Of a DNA stretch of 22,048 nt, positions 18,641-22,048 are shown piece by piece. A program made the position numbers and the translations under genes. The notes beneath the pieces were generated by a model. The model made no database searches. It had not been told where the DNA came from and saw only the letters and a program-made list of their open reading frames with translations. The stretch covers positions 1-22,048 of IMG/VR virus record IMGVR_UViG_3300001419_000064. One strand, given 5' to 3'. How positions within the stretch are numbered: position 1 is the stretch's first letter; the number at the start of each line of letters is the position of its first letter. The stretch is from a virus.

Positions 18641-19036
18641 ATGTTGACAGGACAAGAACTGCTTTCGTTTGTGAAGGCCAATGTGGACATGGATCAAGCT
18701 GAAATTGCGCGCGGGGCTGGCTATGTGCGCGTGACGGAAAAGGGCACAGAACGTTTGTTGATCAATAAGCTCAATGAAGCGTTGCTGGAAGCTAAAGGGC
18801 TCAAGCTTAAAAGCAGCAAGAAGCCTGGCAAGTCGGCGCAGTATTTGACTACAGTGCACCGTACTGGTGTGATTCTGGTGGGAAAGACGTACTCGCAGAA
18901 GTTTGGGGTGGAGCCTGGTGACGAGCTGAAAATCGTCATTGAAGAGGATTCGATCCGGTTGGTTCCGCAGCCCGCGAGTCGGAAGCCTAAGACTGAAGCA
19001 GTGAACGAAGCCTGTAGTATTCCGTCTGCTGCTTGA
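18641..19036 (+). CDS. Cyanobacterial-type AbrB-like transcription regulator
   Basis: From ATG 18641 (MLTGQELLSFVKANVDMDQA) the product has 131 residues. The N-terminal LTG..LL..VK segment, the middle EIARGAGYVRVTEKGTERLL and LNEALLEAKGLKL, and the C-terminal swapped-hairpin part (GVILVGKTYSQKFGVEPGDE then LKIVIEEDSIRLVP) match the cyAbrB family of cyanobacteria, regulators of nitrogen, carbon and stress genes. The phage copy could mimic or displace the host regulator, or act on phage genes. The longer upstream frame overlaps the polymerase end and is not needed. This is strong evidence of a cyanobacterial host. Confidence 0.85.
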   Translation: MLTGQELLSFVKANVDMDQAEIARGAGYVRVTEKGTERLLINKLNEALLEAKGLKLKSSKKPGKSAQYLTTVHRTGVILVGKTYSQKFGVEPGDELKIVIEEDSIRLVPQPASRKPKTEAVNEACSIPSAA

Positions 19037-19260
19037 TGGGTGATAACGAGCTGCGATCTCGGTTGTTGGCTCAACTGACAAAGATTGCAGAACGTTTGCC
19101 GAATGGGCTCCTTCATCGGTTGGTGAAGGATGCCCAGTTTTTTCATGACTGGAATATGAAGAAAAAGAAAGCTAGAGCGTCTGCACGGTTAGCTCAGTAT
19201 GAAGCGTGGAAGCTTAAAGCGGAGGATAAATACTGGCGTGGGGTTCGGCGTAACGGCTAG
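19036..19260 (+). CDS. Small basic protein, 74 aa
   Basis: ATG 19036 shares its first base with the AbrB stop (TGATG), so the two are coupled. The product (MGDNELRSRLLAQLTKIAER) is helical and very basic in its second half (NMKKKKARASARLAQYEAWK; YWRGVRRN), suggesting nucleic acid binding. The piece LPNGLLHRLVKDAQFFHDWN could be a helix-turn. It may be a partner of the AbrB-like protein. No family is recognised. Confidence 0.7.
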   Translation: MGDNELRSRLLAQLTKIAERLPNGLLHRLVKDAQFFHDWNMKKKKARASARLAQYEAWKLKAEDKYWRGVRRNG

Positions 19261-19283
19261 GATGGAGTGAATACATTGACATT

Positions 19284-20396
19284 ATGGCTGCTCGTAAGTC
19301 TTACTCGAACACTTGGAAGGGGGTGGAGCAAGCAGCCAAACGCGCAGGTGCGAAATATCCCGAGCTCGTGGCGGCGCAATGGGCGCTAGAGAGTTCCTGG
19401 GGAAAGCACACCTCGGGGAGGCATAATTACTTCGGTTTGAAGGGGCAGGGCTCGGATTGCGTAACCACCGAAGTGATCAACGGCGAGACGATTACGATCA
19501 CAGATGGGTTTCTGGATTTCTCGGACCTCGGGGAGTGTGTGCAGTATTTAGTGGACCGATGGTACAAAGACTTTGAGAGCTGGAAAGGTGTCAACCATGC
19601 GGTCAGCCGGGATGCGGCGGCGCGTGAGCTCAAAGCGCAGGGGTACGCGACCGATCCGGCGTACGCGGAGAAGTTAATTAGGCTCATGGATGAGCATGCG
19701 GGCTCGGGTAGCGGAACAGAGGCTCAAAGCTCGTACACACGTATACAAGCCGTGCGAGATACCTGGCTGAAAAAGAAGCCGGTGCAGTCTTCCGAGCTCG
19801 GGGAGGATGAGCGGGTGGCTGTGTCTGCAGGTAAGTCCTACAGCGTGTTGAAGTGGGATGAGCTGCCGGCACAGGCGCATGCGCAAGTCGAACTTGGTTA
19901 TGGGGCGGGTACTTGGTACATTTATGAACCTCATTGGGTGCAAGAGGGTGCGCCGCAGGCGAAGCCAGAGGTGGACTGGGAAGACTTCAGTTGTTTGGTG
20001 ACACCCAATCTCGCGGTTGGTGAGGTGCTTCAGTACGACAAGCGGAGGACTCCGGCGCAGGGGGCGTCAGTGCGAGCTCGGTTGCTGCGGACTGCGGCGG
20101 AGTTTCAGAAGGTGCGCGATGCTTGGGGTCGGCCGCTGGGGGTGACGAGCTTTTACAGGCCGGAGCCGATCAATCAGCAGGTTGGTGGGGTGCCGGGCTC
20201 GAGACATGTGGTTGGGGAGGCGTTTGATGTCTATCCCGTGGACCGCAGTCTGGAGAGCTTTTACCAGTGGATCCGAGTGCGGTGGACTGGTGGACTAGGA
20301 GATGGACGCTACCGCGGTTTCATCCACTTGGACGTTAGTGGCGGAGGCTTCGTTCCCGGTGCGGGTGTCCGACCTTCTCGCGAATGGACGTATTAG
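19284..20396 (+). CDS. Two-domain endolysin: glucosaminidase plus M15 peptidase
   Basis: The 370-residue protein begins with a glycoside hydrolase 73-type N-acetylglucosaminidase domain (about 1-145): WALESSWGKHTSGRHNYFGL with the catalytic Glu at E36. A linker with a short SH3-like or repeat part (SVLKWDELPAQAHAQVELGY then WYIYEPHW) follows. The C-terminal M15 zinc peptidase (about 230-370) shows SFYRPEPINQ, SRHVVGEAFDVYP (H308, D315) and FIHLD (H348), the three zinc ligands expected. It should cut both glycan and peptide bonds of the cell wall for release. There is no signal peptide, so a holin is expected. The last 20 codons are duplicated beyond the HNH gene. Confidence 0.93.
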   Translation: MAARKSYSNTWKGVEQAAKRAGAKYPELVAAQWALESSWGKHTSGRHNYFGLKGQGSDCVTTEVINGETITITDGFLDFSDLGECVQYLVDRWYKDFESWKGVNHAVSRDAAARELKAQGYATDPAYAEKLIRLMDEHAGSGSGTEAQSSYTRIQAVRDTWLKKKPVQSSELGEDERVAVSAGKSYSVLKWDELPAQAHAQVELGYGAGTWYIYEPHWVQEGAPQAKPEVDWEDFSCLVTPNLAVGEVLQYDKRRTPAQGASVRARLLRTAAEFQKVRDAWGRPLGVTSFYRPEPINQQVGGVPGSRHVVGEAFDVYPVDRSLESFYQWIRVRWTGGLGDGRYRGFIHLDVSGGGFVPGAGVRPSREWTY

Positions 20397-20403
20397 ATTG
20401 GGT

Positions 20404-20433
20404 GAGTCGGCGGTGCTGGTAACACCCCGACTC
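20404..20433 (+). other. Strong hairpin before the HNH gene
   Basis: GAGTCGG (20404-20410) and CCGACTC (20427-20433) with inner GGTG/CACC form an 11-bp stem with one bulge. No T-tract follows, so it is not a standard terminator. It sits 25 bases before the HNH ATG. T4 homing endonuclease genes are known to be held back by hairpins near their starts, and this could do the same or mark the end of the lysin message. Confidence 0.5.
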
Positions 20434-20458
20434 GTGACCAACCTGAAGGTACAGGCTG

Positions 20459-21007
20459 ATGGATCAGAGCTTAGAGCAGTGGCGCCCAGTTGCAGGCTAT
20501 GAGGGCCTGTATGAGGTCAGTGATGCGGGCAGGGTGAGGAGCGTTGATGGGGAGAGATGGAATGGTCAAATAACACACAAGTTCACAGGGCGCATTCTGA
20601 AGCAAGCTACTAGTGCTTACAAGCAGGTGACGTTATCCAAAAACAAGAAACTAAAGACTTATAGGGTGCATCAGTTAGTCGCAGATGCATTCTTGCCACC
20701 CTGTCCCGGCCTGCGGGGTAGACGAGCTGGTTGCTATCAAGTGGATCATATAAACAATAACAGGTTCGACAATAGAGCCTGCAACCTGCAGTGGCTCACG
20801 GTAAGAGATAATACTTACACCAAAAATCCAAATGCGCTAGCCAAGCGTCTAGGCTCTAATCATCCCAATGCGGTGCTTAATGAGCAACAGGTTGCGGAAT
20901 TAAAAAATTCAACAGAAGGAGCAGGTGTTCTGGCGCAGCGCTATAAAGTTAGTAAAGGCACCATACAGGATATTAGAAGTGGCAGGATTTGGAAGCATGT
21001 CGCTTGA
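20459..21007 (+). CDS. HNH homing endonuclease with NUMOD4
   Basis: The 182-residue protein has a NUMOD4 segment at residues 5-30 (EQWRPVAGYEGLYEVSDAGR), an HNH core (VHQLVADAFLP then VDHINNNRFDNRACNLQWLT, about 70-115) and a C-terminal helix-turn-helix (LNEQQVAELKNSTEGAGVLA; YKVSKGTIQDIRSGRIWKHV), the usual layout of phage homing endonucleases. It should nick or cut a specific site in related phages and spread itself by repair. Its DNA is AT-richer than neighbours, a sign of recent entry. It lies directly after the endolysin and in front of a leftover copy of the lysin's 3' end, so the lysin gene is the probable target. Confidence 0.93.
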   Translation: MDQSLEQWRPVAGYEGLYEVSDAGRVRSVDGERWNGQITHKFTGRILKQATSAYKQVTLSKNKKLKTYRVHQLVADAFLPPCPGLRGRRAGCYQVDHINNNRFDNRACNLQWLTVRDNTYTKNPNALAKRLGSNHPNAVLNEQQVAELKNSTEGAGVLAQRYKVSKGTIQDIRSGRIWKHVA

Positions 21008-21074
21008 TACGCGCGGAGGTGGGGGCTTTGTGCCCGGAGCTGGTGCGCGGCCGGCGGCGGAGTGGACTTATTGA
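21003..21074 (+). pseudogene. Displaced original 3' end of the endolysin gene
   Basis: Starting at CTT 21003 a frame reads LDTRGGGGFVPGAGARPAAE then WTY and stop. The active endolysin ends LDVSGGGFVPGAGVRPSREW then TY and stop. About 14 of 18 aligned residues agree, yet 11 of the shared codons use a different third base. It has no start codon and begins exactly where the HNH gene ends. I read it as the former end of the lysin gene, cut off when the homing element, carrying its own version, was inserted. Confidence 0.85.
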
Positions 21075-21110
21075 ACCGTATTCGAGTAGCTTTCAGGATA
21101 CAAATGTTAA

Positions 21111-21239
21111 TTACAGCTGTAAATTAATAAAATCACCTGATTGAGTTGTAAGGTTGTCTCCATCCTGAGTAATTAAAAGAATAAGGACTACAGCTTGCGC
21201 TGTACTTATAGAACGCAATCTAGTAGCTAAAAGTTTCAT
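21111..21239 (-). CDS. Small protein, 42 aa, tail-gene neighbour
   Basis: ATG 21239 shares a base with the stop of the 143-aa gene (TGATG). The product begins MKLLATRLRSISTAQAVVLI and continues with LITQDGDNL and a strand-like SGDFINLQL. It may be a short beta protein with one hydrophobic stretch (AVVLILLI) that could be membrane-associated. It converges on the lysin/HNH transcript. No family is recognised; short LL..DG..L..EsGD... proteins occur beside phage virion genes. Confidence 0.55.
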   Translation of the reverse strand: MKLLATRLRSISTAQAVVLILLITQDGDNLTTQSGDFINLQL

Positions 21240-21670
21240 CAAAGTAGCTCTGTCACTTCGAGCACGCCATCGGTGCTGGCATTGCGGATGACAGCGATAT
21301 TAGGTGTTTCAGGTAGCGCTAAGTCAAGCCGCTCGCCGCTGCTGATAAAGTGTGTTGTTAAAGCGGCAGTCTGCGATGTGCTGCCAATGGCATAGCGAAT
21401 ATCTGCGCCTACAGCTTTGATGCTGATGCGACGGCAAGTGGTCGTTAGGGCTGTGTTCGCGCTCGTGGAGCCAGCGGCGAGTTGACGAGCGACTCCGGGA
21501 ATACCTAAAGGTTCTGTTGGGACCGGGTTGCCTGCATCGTTTTTGATTTCTACGCCATCAGCGGTGACGCTGAGAGTTGCGTTGCCGATGTCTACAGGGA
21601 GCGGTTGGTTGGGGTCCGCACGGACGTATACTTCAGCGTAGCGGTCGTCGTTTACGATTTTCTGTGCCAT
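21239..21670 (-). CDS. Putative virion-associated protein, 143 aa
   Basis: The protein begins MAQKIVNDDRYAEVYVRADP and is beta-rich with many Thr, Ser, Ala and Gly. It has TLSVTADGVEIKNDAGNPVP, then RRISIKAVGADIRYAIGSTS and SGERLDLALPETPNIAVI, ending in a strand (GVLEVTELL). This pattern is common in phage tail, baseplate or head-decoration proteins, though I cannot name the family. It lies on the minus strand with the putative frameshift pair upstream. Confidence 0.6.
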   Translation of the reverse strand: MAQKIVNDDRYAEVYVRADPNQPLPVDIGNATLSVTADGVEIKNDAGNPVPTEPLGIPGVARQLAAGSTSANTALTTTCRRISIKAVGADIRYAIGSTSQTAALTTHFISSGERLDLALPETPNIAVIRNASTDGVLEVTELL

Positions 21671-21703
21671 AGCTATGCAGCAATGCCTCAGTGTAGGACC
21701 GTG

Positions 21704-21943
21704 TCAGTCAGTTGGATCGGTGTCGAGTTCATCGAACCAGGGAGCACGGATGTGTAGGTCGTCGAGCCGCACTGGTGGCTGGACCGTAGGCGGCTGACTG
21801 CGATGCCAGCTTTCGATCTCAGCATCCAGTCCGGGTTTCAAGGTCGCCTCGAATTTGCGGCGGTTGATCGCACGCTGCAGATCCTGCAACGGTGAGCGCG
21901 TGTCGAACCGCCACAGCCAACGACCGTCGGTAGGGATCAGCCC
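21704..21943 (-). CDS. Downstream half of a predicted -1 frameshift fusion
   Basis: The frame reads GLIPTDGRWLWRFDTRSPLQ and on to TDPTD (79 codons) and looks coding throughout, but it has no ATG or GTG. The only standard start is TTG 21889, which would drop the well-formed IPTDGRWLWRFDTRSP part. It is entered from the upstream gene by a -1 shift at A AAA AAG. A CTG overlapping the upstream stop (CTGA) is an alternative start. Its role is unknown; it could be the T-like half of a tail-chaperone pair, but no tape measure follows it. Confidence 0.6.
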   Translation of the reverse strand, partial: GLIPTDGRWLWRFDTRSPLQDLQRAINRRKFEATLKPGLDAEIESWHRSQPPTVQPPVRLDDLHIRAPWFDELDTDPTD

Positions 21944-22048
21944 TTTTTTGCTTTGAGGCTGCGGAGTGCGTGGAACACAATCTGGATCACGCTGTTGTCA
22001 CGCAGCGGCGACAGAGCGATGATTTCAGATGCGGCAGCGATCACGATC
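21937..22048 (-). CDS. Upstream half of the frameshift pair, C-terminal part only
   Basis: The frame enters from the right edge and reads VIAAASEIIALSPLRDNSVI then QIVFHALRSLKAKKG and stop (TGA 21939-21937). The hydrophobic-helix then basic tail pattern resembles the ends of small membrane or holin-like phage proteins; a tail assembly chaperone is the other option. A slippery heptamer lies two codons before the stop. The start is outside the window. Confidence 0.65.
   Translation of the reverse strand, partial: IVIAAASEIIALSPLRDNSVIQIVFHALRSLKAKKG
21943..21949 (-). promoter_or_regulatory. Candidate -1 ribosomal frameshift site A AAA AAG
   Basis: The heptamer AAAAAAG is in the correct register (GCA AAA AAG GGC TGA) and lies one codon before the stop. 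Slipping back one base continues into the open -1 frame at 21704-21943. Twelve bases downstream a small hairpin CCGAC-GGTC-GTTGG could stimulate it, though the spacing is longer than ideal. Confidence 0.55.

Noticed and set aside
20396-21008. Group I intron carrying the HNH gene inside the endolysin
   Set aside because: At the HLD junction there is no U|...G boundary pair, and the upstream copy of the gene end is fully coding. I cannot fully exclude an intron with boundaries inside the duplicated codons; RT-PCR would settle it.
21704-22048. Firm call of the frameshift pair as tail assembly chaperones
   Set aside because: No tape-measure gene follows and only 36 residues of the first protein are visible; the frameshift is kept, the identity is not.

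Overview
The window looks like part of a GC-rich phage genome of the type that infects picocyanobacteria (Synechococcus/Cyanobium). The evidence is a flavin-dependent thymidylate synthase (ThyX) of cyanobacterial aspect, a group 2-like sigma-70 factor, a cyanobacterial-type AbrB regulator, a Prim-Pol/RepA-like replicase next to a family A DNA polymerase, a Cas4/RecB-type exonuclease, a two-domain endolysin, DUF932 and many tiny coupled unknown genes. The host group is an inference from these families.

Layout. Positions 1 to 13412 are a leftward (minus strand) block. From a near-consensus sigma-70 promoter (TTGACA, 17 bp, TATGAT, 13507 to 13479) it reads a single-stranded-DNA-binding-like protein, a terminator, an XRE regulator, the exonuclease, a dNMP kinase and the sigma factor. 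It then crosses a 1.1 kb gene-free zone (8710 to 9826) and continues through about 30 small genes, most joined by ATGA or TGATG overlaps, with DUF932 and DUF7227-like proteins and ThyX near the left edge. Several of these are under 60 codons (928-1095, 1347-1523, 5898-6038, 7034-7114).

Positions 13663 to about 21074 are a rightward replication and lysis block: Prim-Pol/helicase, family A polymerase, AbrB-like regulator, a small basic protein and the endolysin, followed by an HNH homing endonuclease. From 21111 to the right edge, minus-strand genes (probably structural) converge on it. They include an apparent A AAA AAG -1 frameshift site.

The strongest unusual signals are these. (1) A roughly 600-nt ORF-poor, hairpin-dense segment (8737 to 9362) ends in a perfect tRNA-like T-arm and is preceded by duplicated TTGAC-N14-GTGCAA elements and a cluster of palindromes. 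It is a candidate large structured RNA next to a control region or origin. (2) The endolysin 3' end is duplicated across the homing-endonuclease insertion. The protein sequence is kept but the codons are almost all changed, which suggests an intronless element that brings its own recoded gene end. (3) Eight TGTCCAAAAC-type boxes lie in both orientations inside the tail of the Prim-Pol gene. (4) The palindrome CCGAGCTCGG is extremely over-represented. (5) A shared GAGTCT-N4-AGACTC operator-like palindrome occurs in both the divergent promoter region and the RNA-proximal region.
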